Below, piece after piece: positions 35,369 through 47,333 of a stretch of 64,000 bases of DNA (the first letter of the stretch is position 1; each line of letters opens with the position of its first letter). The notes under the pieces were generated by a model. That model made no database searches. It saw only the letters and a list, made by a program, of their open reading frames with translations, and was not told the DNA's origin. A program made the position numbers and the translations under genes. The stretch is taken from assembly GCA_003116875.1 (NCBI GenBank), contig BCKT01000001.1:2289486-2353485 (forward strand). Direction: 5' to 3'. This stretch comes from Takashimella koratensis. Taxonomy: Eukaryota; Basidiomycota; Tremellomycetes; Trichosporonales; Tetragoniomycetaceae.

Positions 35369-38300
35369 ATGTCCGCAGACATGGACCAGGAGGCGCTCAT
35401 CCGCCGAGAGCTCACCTCCCGGTGCATCTCTATCGTAAGTTGCTACCTCTTACACCTCCCGCCTTGCAACCACGCCTAGACTTCAGCTAACCGACCGCCC
35501 ACTTTCCTTGGGGAATAGATGAACCGAGCCGACCCCGTCCTCCTTGAGTGAGTGTCATGTCCCAAACCCCATGGCCCTATTTTCCCAGGTAACAAAGAGG
35601 ATACCGCTAACCATCTCGCCCTTACCACAGCTACATGAAGTTCCACATTGACAGCGTCGACGTCTCAAAGGGACCTAACTACGAAAAGGCAAAGAAGTTT
35701 GGTCAGATCTTGCTCGACAACTGTGAGTTTAGTCAACCTCTCACACCTACACTCCATACCCACCTGTCAGCCCTCCCGTTCCTAGCAGACGTCACTTTGG
35801 GCCAGACTAACAACTCATAGGCAAGGAGGTCGTCGACAAACCCCCCGTGTACCGTGACGTCGCGCTCCCGACCGCCCCTCACACCGAGGTTAGCGCAAAG
35901 GGGGACATTGTCTACTCAGAGGTCCCGAGGCAGAACGTCCGCAAACTCGAGTCTTACGTCAAAGGTGAGTGAGACTGGGTCAAGTGCTATACCTACATTG
36001 TTGCTGACTCTCTGCAGAGATGGCATCCGGTGGAGAGGTCGAGAAGAGCGTCAACCTCGAGAAAGTCCAGTCTGACATTGGTGAGCACCAAGACCTTGCT
36101 CATATCCTTCTTGCCAGCGCTAACTCCCTTCTAGAGAAACTGTGGGACCTCGTCAACTCGCAGCCGTCGATCACGCCGGCCCAGAAGGCAGCCATCAAGT
36201 CGATGTACTCTGAAGTCGTCAAATCCCTCGGCCAGTCGAACGCCGCCGCCCTTACCGCCGACCCGCTTGCGCGCGCCAAGGGCCCCAAACAGAGGCGTAG
36301 CAGCTCTCAGTTCCTTCGACCAAACGTCGAGGACCGCACCGAGGTCGACGAGGAGCACTTGCCCTTCCTCCACCTCAAGCGAAAGACGGGCACCAGCTGG
36401 GCCTACAGCCAAAAGCTCACCAACATCTGTAAGTGGTTCACACAGTCTGAGGCGTAAAAAGTGGTCTCAAGAAAGCGCTGACACCTGTAGACCTCGACGT
36501 GTTGACGGAGATTGCTACCTCGGGTGTGACATTTGCGAAGAAGGCCGCACTCTTGACCGGTGTCGGCAAGGGCTCCATCGGTGTCGAGATCCTCAAGGGT
36601 CTCCTCTCCGGTGGCTGCACGTGTATCGTCACTACTTCGAGGTACAGCCGAGCTGCCGTCGACTACTACAAGAGCATCTTCCACGAAATTGGATCCAAGG
36701 GCTCCAAGCTCATCGTTGTCCCCTTCAACGGAGGTGAGTCGCTTTCATCGTCCGTCACTAACAACCTCAGCTTCCAAACAGGACACCGAGGCTTTGGTTG
36801 ACTACATCTACTCCACTCTCTCTATCGACCTCGACTACATCATCCCCTTTGCCGCTCTGCCCGAGAACGGCCGCGAGATTGACGGCATCGACGACAAGTC
36901 TGAGCTCGCTCACCGTCTCATGCTTACCAACCTCCTCCGTTTGCTCGGTGCCGTCAAGGCCAAGAAGGCTGCGCGTAAATTTGTCACCCGCCCGACCCAG
37001 GTCGTCCTCCCGCTTTCGCCCAATCACGGTATCTTCGGTAACGACGGTCTCTACTCCGAGTCCAAGATCTCCCTCGAGACGCTGTTCAACAGGTGGTCGG
37101 CCGAGTCGTGGGGCGAGTACCTCTGTATCGCCGGCGCTGTCATCGGCTGGACTCGTGGTACCGGTCTCATGAGCGCGACCAACTTTGTTGCCGAGGGTCT
37201 CGAGAAGCTTGGTGTTCGCACTTTCTCGGCTATGGAGATGGCGTTCAACATTCTCGGTCTCATGCACCCTCTCCTTTTCGATATTACCCAGATTGAGCCC
37301 ATTTGGGCCGACCTCAACGGTGGAATGGACCGCGTCGCTGGCCTCGCCGAGGTCATGACCTCTATTCGTCTCGACATCAACCGCGTTGCTGACCTCCGCA
37401 AGGCCATCAGCCTGGACAACGGTGCCGACTTCCGCGTCACCAACGGCAGCGACGCTGAGCGTCTCCACCAGAAGATCTCGATCGCCCCGCGTGCCAACTT
37501 CAACTACGACTTCCCCAAGATTGAGAACACCGAGGTCCTCGACGAGCTCTCGTACCTTCGTGGCCTGATCGACCTCGACAAAGTCATTGTCTGCACTGGT
37601 TTCGCCGAAGTCGGACCCTGGGGTAGCTCAAGGACGCGTTGGGAGATGGAGGCCCGAGGCGAGTTCACGATCGAGGGTTGTATCGAGATGGCTTGGATGA
37701 TGGGCTTCATCAAGCACCTCGACGGAAAACTCAAGGATGGCAAGGCCTACGTTGGTTGGGTCGACGCCAAGTCCGGAGAGCCCGTTGACGACAAGGACGT
37801 CCGTACCAAGTACGAGAAGGACATTCTCGCTCACACCGGTATCCGTATCATCGGTGAGTCTTGTGCCTGAATCGTAGTGCATTTCACTGACCCAATGCAG
37901 AGCCCGAGCTGTTCTTCGGTTACGACCCGGAGCGCAAAGTCTTCCACCAGGAGATCGAGCTCAACCACGACCTCGAGCCCCTCGAGGTCTCGTCCGAGGA
38001 CGCTGCTCGATTCAAGCGCGAGCAAGGCGACAACTGCGACATTTGGGCGCAAGAGTCGGGCGAGTGGTTCGTCAAGTTCAAGAAGGGCGCTCGTGTCTTC
38101 TTGCCCAAGTCGGTCAAATTTGACCGTGTCGTCGCTGGTCAGGTCCCGACTGGATGGGATGCTCGCCGCTACGGTATCCCCGAGGACATTATCGCTCAGG
38201 TCGACCGCACCGCCCTCTGGGCTTTGGTCTGCACAATGGAGTCCCTCATCATGTCCGGTGTTACCGACCCTTACGAACTCTACAAGCACATTCACCCGTC

Positions 38301-40305
38301 CGAGGTCGGTACAGCGCTCGGGTCCGGTATGGGCGGTATGTCGAGTCTCAGCGCCATGTTCAAAGACAGGCGAGAGGAGAAGGACGTGCAAAAGGATATC
38401 CTCCAGGAGACTTTCATCAACACCGTTGCGGGCTGGATCAACTTATTGCTCCTCTCGTCAAGCGGTCCCGTCAAGATCCCCGTCGGTGCGTGCGCTACTG
38501 CGCTGCAGTCGGTCGAGATCGCGTGCGACACCCTTCTCACCAAGAAGGCCAAGGTCATGATCGCCGGTGGCTTTGACGACTTCTCTGAGGAAGGTTCGTT
38601 CGAGTTCGCCAACATGAAGGCCACATCCAACGCCGAGACCGAGTTTGCGATGGGTCGCGAGCCCAACGAGTTCTCCAGGCCCATGACTAGCACTCGTGCC
38701 GGTTTCATGGAGTCCCAGGGTTGCGGTGTTCACATTCTCATGACCGCCAAGACTGCGCTTGAGATCGGTGCCTCGATCCAGGGTATCGTCGCCTACACCT
38801 CGACTCACACCGACAAGGCTGGTCGATCCATCCCTGCGCCTGGTCGCGGTGTTCTCTCGACCGCCCGTGAGGTCTCGACCCCCGGATCCCTCGCCACCCT
38901 CGACGTCAAGTACCGCGCTCGTCAGCTCGCGTTCCGCCGCAAGCAGATCTCGCAGTGGCTCGAGAACGAGATTGACCTCCTCCGTGACGAGGTCACCGTC
39001 TCTGGCAAGAAGGACGACGACGAATTCTTCAAGAACCGTGTCGCGTTCATCGAGAAGGAGGCCAAGCGCCAGGAGGGCGATGCGCTCGCGACCTTTGGTA
39101 TGCTCGAGGGTACCGACCCGAGCATTGCACCCCTCCGCCGTGCCCTCGCCGTCTGGGGTCTCAACGCCGATTCGGTTGGCGTAATCAGTTGTCACGCGAC
39201 TTCCACCAAGGCCAACGACAAGAACGAGTCGGCCGTTTACAACATGCAGTTTGAGCAGCTCGGCCGAACCCCCGGTAACGCCGTGCCCGTCATCACGCAG
39301 AAGTACCTCACCGGTCATCCCAAGGGTGGTGCGGCTGCTTGGATGTTCAACGGTATGCTGCAGACCATCACCTCGGCCGTTGTTCCTGGTAACCACAACG
39401 CGGACAACATTGCCGAGGAGTTGCGTGCCTTCCCACACCTCTTCTACCCGTCTCAGGCGATCCAGCACCCTCGCCTCGAGTGTGGTCTCCTCACTTCGTT
39501 CGGTTTCGGCCAAGTCGGTGGGCAAGTCGCCCTCGTCCACCCTCGATACCTCTACGCGGCGGTCGAGCCCTCGGCTCTCGAGGCATACAAGGTCAAGCGC
39601 TCGGCTCGCGAGTTGGGATCTTACTCCCGTATGTCGCAGGCCATGGTCAGCAACAACCTTGTCCAGATCAAGGACGGCCCGCCTTACACCCCGGACCTCG
39701 AGGAGAAGGTCTTGCTCAACCCGCTGGCTCGCGCGGGACCCAGCAAGGGGTCCTTTGCGTTCCAGGGGAAACTCCCCTCGGTCGTCCCTCTCGATACGGC
39801 CAACGCGCCCACCCTCAAATCCCTCTTCGCCCAGGCCGGAGGCAATATTGCGGGCGTCGGAGTGGACACCGAACTCATCTCGAGCGTCCCGACTTCAGAG
39901 ACTTTTAGGCAGCGCAACTTTACTGAAGAGGAGATCAAGTACTGCTCGGCTGCTCCCGACCCGACCGCGTCGTTTGCCGGCAGGTGGGCTGCCAAGGAGG
40001 CTGTGGTGAGTAGAATAGAGGCAAATGAATGAAAGAATATTGTGCTGACAGGGGAACAGTTCAAGGCCCTGTCGGTCCCTTCCAAGGGCGCTGGCGCCGG
40101 TATGAAGGACATTGAGATTGCGTCGTCGGACGCTGGACCAGCTGTGAGTATTTGACGGGCTTTCGGGTTGGAAGAGAAACAAAGCGCTGATATCCCTCAG
40201 GTCAAGCTCCACGGTGATGCCCTCGCCGCGGCCGGGAACAAGAACATCAAGGTCTCGCTCTCGCACTCGGACACCTCGGTCGTCGCTTTCGCCGTTGCCA
40301 ACTAG
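35369..40305 (+). CDS. FAS2: Fatty acid synthase, short 'alpha' chain: KR-KS-PPT, without ACP
   Basis: Cytosolic subunit of the fungal type I FAS, 1435 aa. Exons: 35369-35434, 35519-35547, 35631-35722, 35821-35964, 36018-36080, 36135-36428, 36491-36733, 36771-37853, 37901-40005, 40060-40143, 40201-40305. Domains: central-wheel helices from residue 18 ([20 protein letters not shown]); ketoreductase with the NADPH loop [20 protein letters not shown] (about residue 250); ketosynthase with Cys869 in [11 protein letters not shown] and His in [12 protein letters not shown] and [10 protein letters not shown]; and a C-terminal phosphopantetheinyl transferase with [10 protein letters not shown] and [15 protein letters not shown]. 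Canonical alpha chains are near 1890 aa and begin with the MPT tail plus ACP; both are absent here and are found on FAS1. The first 17 residues ([16 protein letters not shown]) have no counterpart I recognise. The PPT can in principle load the ACP on the partner chain. Confidence 0.97.
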
Positions 40306-41025
40306 TGTGGCATGGTAGACATCTGACTGAGCTGACTGGGAGAATATCACACGTCTCCTTTGGTTTCCCCTGCTTTCTCTATGCTAGACATTTGATATAT
40401 CCTAAACGACGCGGATCTTACTTCACATACCCCCGCGCACGGCTACTTCTTTCCTTTTTGCGCCTATCCTTGATCGTTTGTTGGTTCGTTCTTTTCTTCT
40501 TCTTTTCACTGGTTACATATATAGACAAACAAGGTGGACGCAGCGGAATTGGATTCGTAGAGTCGGTACCAAGGTGAGGTAGTCAGTCTCGAAGAAAATG
40601 AGAAATGAATTTTCCATTTGTGCATTTTGTTAAGACCGAGATCGAGGTCGACTTGGGTTATTACGACTTGGGGAGTGAATACTCATGGCCAGCCACGTGG
40701 TTATCTCGTCATCAATTGAGCCAAATCGACTATCAAACGAATCGGCGGGTGCGATGCGTCATCGATCCGATCTGAACTACGATTGATACTCGTGACGTCG
40801 GTGAGATCGATACGACCCTCGGACAGTTGAAGCGAATAGGGTGGTGGTGGTGTTCCTTGATGGGCCCCTCCGTGCTTGGCGATCGGATCAAAGGTTCAGT
40901 GCCTGTGGAGATGGATATATAAACCAGATCGTGATTCAGACCGTCCACCGATTTCTTTGATCGTTCAAGACATTACCTGTATTCACACCACACACCGTAC
41001 GAACCACAATATAGATACTGTAATC
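40306..41025. promoter_or_regulatory. FAS2 3' region and promoter of the TUDOR-like gene
   Basis: 720 bp. The first 250 bp are the presumed FAS2 3' UTR. A good TATA box (tatataaa, 40916-40923) stands 103 bp before the ATG of the next gene, consistent with an inducible promoter. No gene is seen. Confidence 0.6.
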
Positions 41026-41144
41026 ATGGCGGACCAACTTGACAAGGTGAGAATGACTCTGTGGGTTTGCACGTGGACCTCTACGTTGACACGACGCAGG
41101 GCGACAAGGTCTCCTGGAACTGGGGCAATGGCCAACCATGTAAG

Positions 41145-41177
<33 letters not shown>

Positions 41178-41907
41178 NNNNNNNNNNNNNNNNNNNNNNN
41201 NNNNNNNNNNNNNNNNNNNNNNNNNNNNNNNNNNNNNNNNNNNNNNNNNNNNNNNNNNNNNNNNNNNNNNNNNNNNNATGACTCTGTGGGTTTGCACGTG
41301 GACCTCTACGTTGACACGACGCAGGGCGACAAGGTCTCCTGGAACTGGGGCAATGGCCAACCATGTAAGCCCTCCCTCCCTGGCCCTTCCCCCTTGCCCG
41401 CCCCCGACCCCCCCCTCGCCCGTTGCTCCTCCCCCGTCCCTCGGGGCCACCCCCCCCCCCCCTTCTCCCTCCAGTCCTTTCGGGAAAAAGCATGACATAC
41501 TGATATTTACCCAAATTCAGCCGGAAAGGTCGCTGATGTCGTCGAGGACAAGGCGGAGATCGAGACCAAGCGCGGGAACACGGTCACTAAGAATGGGACG
41601 GAAGAAGATCCGGCGGTGGTCATTGACCAGAAGGGGGTGAGTCTTGGGTCTAGAGAATGGGGATATCGAATATGGGTCGGTCTGGATGCATCTGAGACAT
41701 ACTCAGTGGGGAGAGGCGGCGACGGGTCTGAGACATGAGATGGTGTGCGAGCAGACCAGGAGTCGGTTGATCTATGCGGGGCTGCGAGCTGCGAGCTGCG
41801 AGAGTGCGACGAGAGATACGAGTGGAAGGGAGTGTAATGTTACTGACTATCGGGTACAGAACAACGTCCTCAAGCGCGCACACGAGCTGAACGAGGTAGA
41901 CGTGTAG
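41026..41907 (+). CDS. Small DUF2945 / hypervirulence-associated TUDOR-like protein (model broken by assembly)
   Basis: Small basic/acidic beta-barrel protein of a family found in fungi and bacteria; the function is unknown, and the 'hypervirulence' label comes from a family name and is not evidence of a role here. The correct protein is 74 aa, from exons 41026-41046, 41100-41139 (or its copy 41325-41364, used once), 41521-41636 and 41860-41907. It reads MADQLDK-GDKVSWNWGNG, then SGKVADVVEDKAEIE, GTEEDPAVVIDQKG and NNVLKRAHELNEVDV. GDKVSWNWGxGxPxGKV is the family signature. As assembled, exon 2 occurs twice around a 100-N gap, so a naive model is wrong. A TATA box lies upstream. Confidence 0.85.
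41053..41372. repeat. False direct duplication of 95 bp across a gap
   Basis: Bases 41053-41147 are repeated exactly at 41278-41372. The left copy then dissolves into a 33-nt C run and 100 Ns, while the right copy continues into normal intron. This is two unmerged overlapping contig ends. Confidence 0.95.
41178..41277. other. Assembly gap (100 N, placeholder size)
   Basis: Exactly 100 Ns preceded by a C run (41145-41177). Because the flanks overlap, the true gap is zero or negative. Confidence 0.99.
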
Positions 41908-42964
41908 AGTGTTGACAAGGCCTGGAGTGGGGGCAAGAGTGGGTGGGAGTGGAAGCGAGAGTGGGTGGGGGCGGAAGTGAGAGTAAAGGGTAGTAGTGTA
42001 GTGTGTACATTGCAGTAAACAAGGAGGAGCTCCAGGCGCCGTTGAAACATTGTCGTGAAGTGGAGTATAGTAGCTAGCAAGAGAGATGAATCAGATCCAC
42101 GCAGTCTCGTTTCCACAGTGTCCAGGACTGCGAAGAATGCGTTATCACCGCGACGTGTATGTGATAGGGCTTACAGCGGTCGATACTATCCGAGTCAGGT
42201 TATCGATTGCGATTCGGACCAGAGCACAGAACCGAGTCGTATCCTCCTCAACCTCAGGTTTCGTGAACATTGTCGACTTTACTGGAACTTGAATACTTTC
42301 GCAGGAGCGTTCCGAGGAATGTCTCAGCCTCAGTCTGGCCCTTGAGGTGATCTCAGACTGACGCTTTAGCGCTCGTCTGAACTCTACCCGTCCGTCACTC
42401 ACGTCTACTACGCGGTAAGCTCCTATGTACCCAGCGATCGGATGGGTACTTGGTGAGAGAGAGAGAGAGAGACAAGAGAGGGCATGGGCAAAGGGCGGCA
42501 AGGGGGGTGGGGGAGAAGAGAAGATGGAGACCAAGCTGAACTCTGATGTGGGGAAACGACCCAAGTGAGGGAGACATGTCTAGAAAGGTCTCAAATAGAG
42601 GACATGTCATCTCTGAATCCACCCCCTCTTCCTCTCTCTTTCCAACCTTGCGTCTATCGTTTGTCGTTCGTCCTCTGTACGTTGTTGTTCTCTTCTTTTC
42701 TCTTTCTTCGATTCGTTACTATCTTCATTTTCTTTCCTTTTCGTTCTTCTTGCTCTTCTTTTCGGTGGATACTCGAGGTTCGACTTGGATCTCATCCTTA
42801 CCGCTGGTCGGTACCGTTTCCTCCTACTCCCATTTAACGGCTCGCCCCTTCCGTATATCGATCACACCCCCCTCGTCTCGCCTGGCGCGGACGACCCCCT
42901 CCGACCCCGTTCTTATCGAATCGACAAATCGACAGAACGACAGAAAAAAGGACATTTAAGCGTC
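41908..42964. other. Intergenic region upstream of the mucin-like gene
   Basis: 1057 bp. It includes a GA dinucleotide run (about 42452-42478) and a CT-rich leader (42610-42780). A frame is open upstream of the chosen ATG to 42785 but starts without ATG. No gene is seen. Confidence 0.5.
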
Positions 42965-45932
42965 ATGCGACTCCCTGTGGCTTCTTGGCGCCGGCGCCAG
43001 AAGTTTACTCGAGCTGTACCGTCTGCCCCGGCCCCAGTATCGATCCCGCACAGCACTACAACAACGACTACCCTTACCGCCACCACCCGAGTCTCTATCA
43101 TTCTCGCGGTCCCTACCTCTACTACTACTTCCTCCGCCTCGACAAGTCCCAAGCCAGCAGCGCCTTCTGCTCCTGTAGTTCCTCTGCAACACCCTAGCCC
43201 CGACACTCACAGCTCCACCCCTCCCACCACTTGTACCCCCGCCAGTACCAGCCCCTCGACCAGCGCCATCGCCGCCGCGCCTCACCCCTCTTCGTCCCTC
43301 TCAACGCTTATGAACTCCAGCGCCGACGCACACATCCACATCCTCGACCCCGGCTCCGGCTCCAGCTCCAACTCCAACTCCAACTCCATTCCAACCGACG
43401 AGGTACACTACGCGCACGAGCACATCCACGACTCCCTCACGCACGAGTCAGAGGACATTGCCCAGCGTTCTCCAATATCATCGAACAAGATGAATCAGAA
43501 ACAGAAACGAATCATATTAAACCCTCCCGAAGCGTTTCTCGTCGCTGCGGCGGAACAGAAAGCGCTCTCTGCTCAACCGGATAGCGTGAATAGTCCTGTT
43601 GTCATTGGACAAGGTGGACAAGCGGCTATGGTTGGATCTAGCTCTACCTCTAGCTCAGGCTCTGGGTCGAGCTCTGGGACCGGTTCGACTTCTCAGTTGG
43701 GGTCGCAGGGTCAGTCCCAGTCCCAGGCCCAGGGGCAGGGTCAGGCCCTTTCAACTGGGACAGACCAGTCGTCCGATACCACTGGATTAACCGGATCTAC
43801 TTCTGACTCCACGTCGAATTCGAACACAGCCCAGGGTCAGGCTCAACAGCCTCAACAGATCTCACTCGCCGTGGCACCGGACCATACCCAGGCTGTCGTA
43901 GTTGCTGCCGCGACTGCCGCGACTGCCACGGCGACTGCCACCGCCACTGGGGTAGCCACGGGGCAGGTCGGGGGATCTACGGCGGTGGCGGCGGGTACTC
44001 AGAGCCCCGGGACGGAAACAGCCGCTACAGGTGCTGTGACCAGTTCAAGCCGGGTTACCTCTACCTCGGCGTCTGCTACCTTGGTCGTTTCGTCCAACAC
44101 CGCCTCATCGACCTCGGCCTCGGCGTCTGCCTCGAGCAGCACAAGCATTGCCTCTACCGTTTCTTCAACCAGTTCCTCTTCCTCTTCCATCTTCACATCT
44201 ACAGCCCCGTCCGCATCTACTTCCTCCTCCTCCTCCTCCTCGACCTCCGAACCATTCACAAAGTCCCCTGTCTTCATCGTTCTCGTCGTCCTTGCCTCCC
44301 TCGCCGCCGTCGCCCTCATCGCTACTTTGATCTCCTGCCTGCTCCGCCGTCGACGCCGGGGTTCTACCTCCGCTCCACCTGGGTGGTCCGGTTTCGGCGG
44401 GCTCGGCGGGCTCGGCGGGCTTGGGTACGGAAACCGGGACCATGACGATGGGTTGTCTGACTTGGTGCAGAGCTTTGAGAGGGGTGGGATGTCCCGTGCC
44501 TCGAGCTATCGACACGCAGGTATGACCCAGGTTCATATCGATGATGCCGAGGCGGCACTCCATCGACGTAGTGGATTATTCGCGAGTGATCCTTCTTCTT
44601 CTCCATTCCTACACTCTGGGACCGCGGATTTGGCACCTCCCCCTCACACTACCACATCTGTCGGATTCGGCGCGGGTTCAAACCCTTACATAGACTCGCT
44701 GCCACCGATCTTACCCGCCGTCACTGTCCAGCCAGCCACGCTTTCCCCCTTCGACGCCGCACACGGGTACGGGACCCCACCTCCCCCCGGACACGGGTTC
44801 CAAGCAGCGCACCTCTACGGCGTCCCAGGTCCGCTAGAGGTGAAGAACGCAAGCCCGAGTGAGATGGGGGTGATGGGTATGAGCAGGGAAGAGGAGAATG
44901 AACATGGGACACCGAGACAGGATGAAGCAAGCAAGTCACCAAGGTATATGGGCGTTGATGGTGAGTTTGGCGTTTTGGCATCAATCCGAGAAAGCAAACG
45001 TCGGGTAGAGGGGTAGAGGAGGCGAAAGTGAGTACAATGCTGATAACTACTTCTTTCACTGTTCTTGTTCATGATTCACAGGAACGGGCCTTGACGTTCC
45101 CTGGTCGCGCCCGGCGGTGTACACTCCATCATCCTACCTCTCTCCAGATGCAGACTACGCCGGGCCTCCTTTCCCTTCCCCGCCCGTGACCGACCACCCC
45201 GACCACCCGGACCACCCCGACCGTGCCTCGACGATTGGCGTTGACACCGGCGCCGACGCCACTGGTACTTCCTGGGCGACCAATCTCCGCAACTCTCTCT
45301 TCGCAGCCATCAACGGTGCCAAGACGCCTGGATCCACCTCGATCATGGGGGATGCCTTGCAGGACCGGTTCACGCGGACCGTCCTCCCTTTGCACAGGGG
45401 GAGCACGAGGCGGGCTGGAAGGCAGTTGGTAGATGCCGGGGTGGTGGATGATAGCAGTGGGTCAGAGCGCGGTACCTTCGGGGCTCGCGGCAGGTCAAAG
45501 GCCAGAATCCCCGTACCGAGTTACCTGGGTAATAGCGCAATCGGTAGCGAAATCACCCTGGAGAAAGGAATCGTGCATATGTCGTCTCGCCCAGGGTCGG
45601 AAGACGGGACAGTCTCTTCTTTCACCCCGCCAGAGATGAGTCGAGCGAGTTCAAGAGAAAGTAGAGTGTCGATGCCGACCCCAGTCGTAAGAGCCCGTGG
45701 GAGGTTGCCGCTCCGAGGCGCGAGAGCGTACAAGTATACCGATCCGTACAGTGGGAGGCCGTACGAGTCGAGTGTGGCGTCGAGCGAGGTCGCGGATTGG
45801 GAAGAGGGAGGAGGGGAAGGAGATGGGGATCGGGCCGGAGAAGGGGATGGGGAAGGAGAGGAAGGAGAGGTGGACGATAAGAGGCACAGGAGGTTGGCAG
45901 GTGGGACAAGAGCTTTAGGGGTGCATCAGTAG
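42965..45932 (+). CDS. Mucin-like single-pass membrane protein, possible cell-wall or stress sensor
   Basis: 948 aa; exons 42965-44960 and 45082-45932. Residues 20-430 are very rich in Ser/Thr/Ala with Gln/Gly repeats (GSSSTSSSGSGSSSGTGSTS, QGQSQSQAQGQGQA), the composition of O-mannosylated fungal ectodomains. A single membrane helix follows (SPVFIVLVVLASLAAVALIA, about 435-458) and then a RRRRR stop-transfer. The 480-residue tail is cytosolic and contains GLGGLGGLG repeats, DHPDHPDHPD, and Ser/Arg segments suited to phosphorylation. The layout recalls Mid2/Wsc-type sensors, but no WSC or Cys-rich domain is present and no cleavable signal peptide is visible at this start. Function is therefore unassigned. 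It may have a missed 5' exon encoding the signal. Confidence 0.72.
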
Positions 45933-46163
45933 TTAGGAGAGGTGTATGAATAGAGTAAAGAGTTAAGTTGAGAGATTTGTACTCATGCGATGGACATTGC
46001 CCTCCTGCCCCTTCCAAATCGAGAGCAGTCCACACGTCATTAGGAGTTCAGTCACCCTCAGCGCTACCATACTACAACCTGATCAGGCGCATTGCCCTCG
46101 TGCGAAGTGATCCCAGCAGCTCCTACCGCCTTCTTCATACTTGACCTTTTGGTTGAGCAGGCC

Positions 46164-47333
46164 TCAACTCGACTCTTGGTTTGGTATCTCTTGGGTTGGT
46201 ATCGGTATTTGCAAGGTATAATAAACCACCACACCTCTTTCCTCCTCCAACCCTTCTCCTCCCTTCTCTTCATTCACATCCACCCAGCCACCACCTTTCT
46301 TCCACCGGACTTCAGCGACGGGGGTGACTATCGCGCCCCGGGCCCGAGCGAGGGTGAGGAATCGATCAACCGGTCCGCGGCCGGTATGTAGACCCGCGGC
46401 GATGTGGGCGATCCCACCGAACCCGGATACGGGGGAGTCGGGGGAGGTGGGTAAGGCAGAGGAGGTAACGGAGGAAGGGGAGACCGGAGAGAGGAGAGAG
46501 AAGATAGAGTCGAGTAAGGCAGAGTGAGAAGTCGTTACCCATAGTGTATCGGCAAGGAGGAGGACGTCGAATTTGGATGGGGCGGGGGAAAGGGATGATG
46601 TTGGTTCAGAGATCGGGAACGGTGGTTGTGATTGTGGTTGTGGTTGTGGTGCATGTTGAGGTTGTGCTTGTGACAATGATATTTCCGAGGACTGGAGGGG
46701 TGGAGACGACGATGCCTGGTGGCCAAGTTGTGGATTTCGACAACGCAGTGCGGTGAAGAACGGTTCGGGGTCCGTGCCCCATTGATGTCCAACAACATCC
46801 CACCTCTTCCCCTTCCCCTTCCCCTTCCCTTTCTCATCCTCCTCCACCCCTAGAGGCCTACCACAATTCACCTCAAAGTTCTTTTCGATAACACTGACGA
46901 CCTCGTCCACCCCCCAGTCCGAAGCGATCGTGACGCTCGCTCCTCCGTCTCTGCACGCGACGAGACTGGGCAGACTCGCGCCGGCGCCTAACTCGGCGAC
47001 GGTTTTACCTGTAACGTCGATGAGGCCGAGCGAGATGCGGTCCGCGAGGAAGACGGAGGATAGCCAGAGGTGGTTGGCTTGTAGAGAGGAGAAGAGGGAA
47101 GCCGGGGGGTGTGGGAGGTACAGCTTGAACGGGGTGGTAGGTGAGAGAGAGGAGGAGAGGGAGGGAGGGGACAGGGATGAAGAGTGGGAAGAGGAGAAGG
47201 ATCGGGAAGGTGGAGTGTAGATGTGGGGGTCGAGTGGTGACGAAGTGGAGAATGCGATAGGTGGGACATTGAATAAAGCAGAGAGTGAGGTATCGAAGAT
47301 ATCAGTCACGTCTTCGTCGTCCGGGCCTGTCAT
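46164..47333 (-). CDS. EFM7: EFM7/NNT1-like protein methyltransferase
   Basis: Seven-beta-strand SAM-dependent methyltransferase (Methyltransf_16 type); relatives modify the N-terminus and an adjacent lysine of translation factor eEF1A. 389 aa, one exon. Start ATG 47333 (MTGPDDEDVTDIFDTSLSAL) is chosen because the frame upstream lacks another ATG. Key motifs: ANHLWLSSVFLADRI, GKTVAELGAGASLPSLVACR (SAM loop), VTIASDWGVDEVVSVIEKNF, KRWDVVGHQWGTDPEPFF and FDVLLLADTLWVTTSHSALL. A Gln/Pro/Ser-rich insertion of about 65 residues separates the WGTD and FDVLLLAD elements; it might hide an unrecognised intron but the frame stays open. EFM7 is the nearest subfamily; other lysine methyltransferases of this class are possible. 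Confidence 0.78.
   Translation of the reverse strand: MTGPDDEDVTDIFDTSLSALFNVPPIAFSTSSPLDPHIYTPPSRSFSSSHSSSLSPPSLSSSLSPTTPFKLYLPHPPASLFSSLQANHLWLSSVFLADRISLGLIDVTGKTVAELGAGASLPSLVACRDGGASVTIASDWGVDEVVSVIEKNFEVNCGRPLGVEEDEKGKGKGKGKRWDVVGHQWGTDPEPFFTALRCRNPQLGHQASSSPPLQSSEISLSQAQPQHAPQPQPQSQPPFPISEPTSSLSPAPSKFDVLLLADTLWVTTSHSALLDSIFSLLSPVSPSSVTSSALPTSPDSPVSGFGGIAHIAAGLHTGRGPVDRFLTLARARGAIVTPVAEVRWKKGGGWVDVNEEKGGEGLEEERGVVVYYTLQIPIPTQEIPNQESS

Noticed and set aside
38458..39540. Antisense open frame (360 codons) opposite FAS2
   Set aside because: Same mirror effect; the sense strand encodes the conserved KS domain.
40876..41640. Long frame across the 100-N gap starting at MADQLDK
   Set aside because: It reads through intron and duplicated exon in the wrong frame; the spliced 74-aa protein matches a known family.
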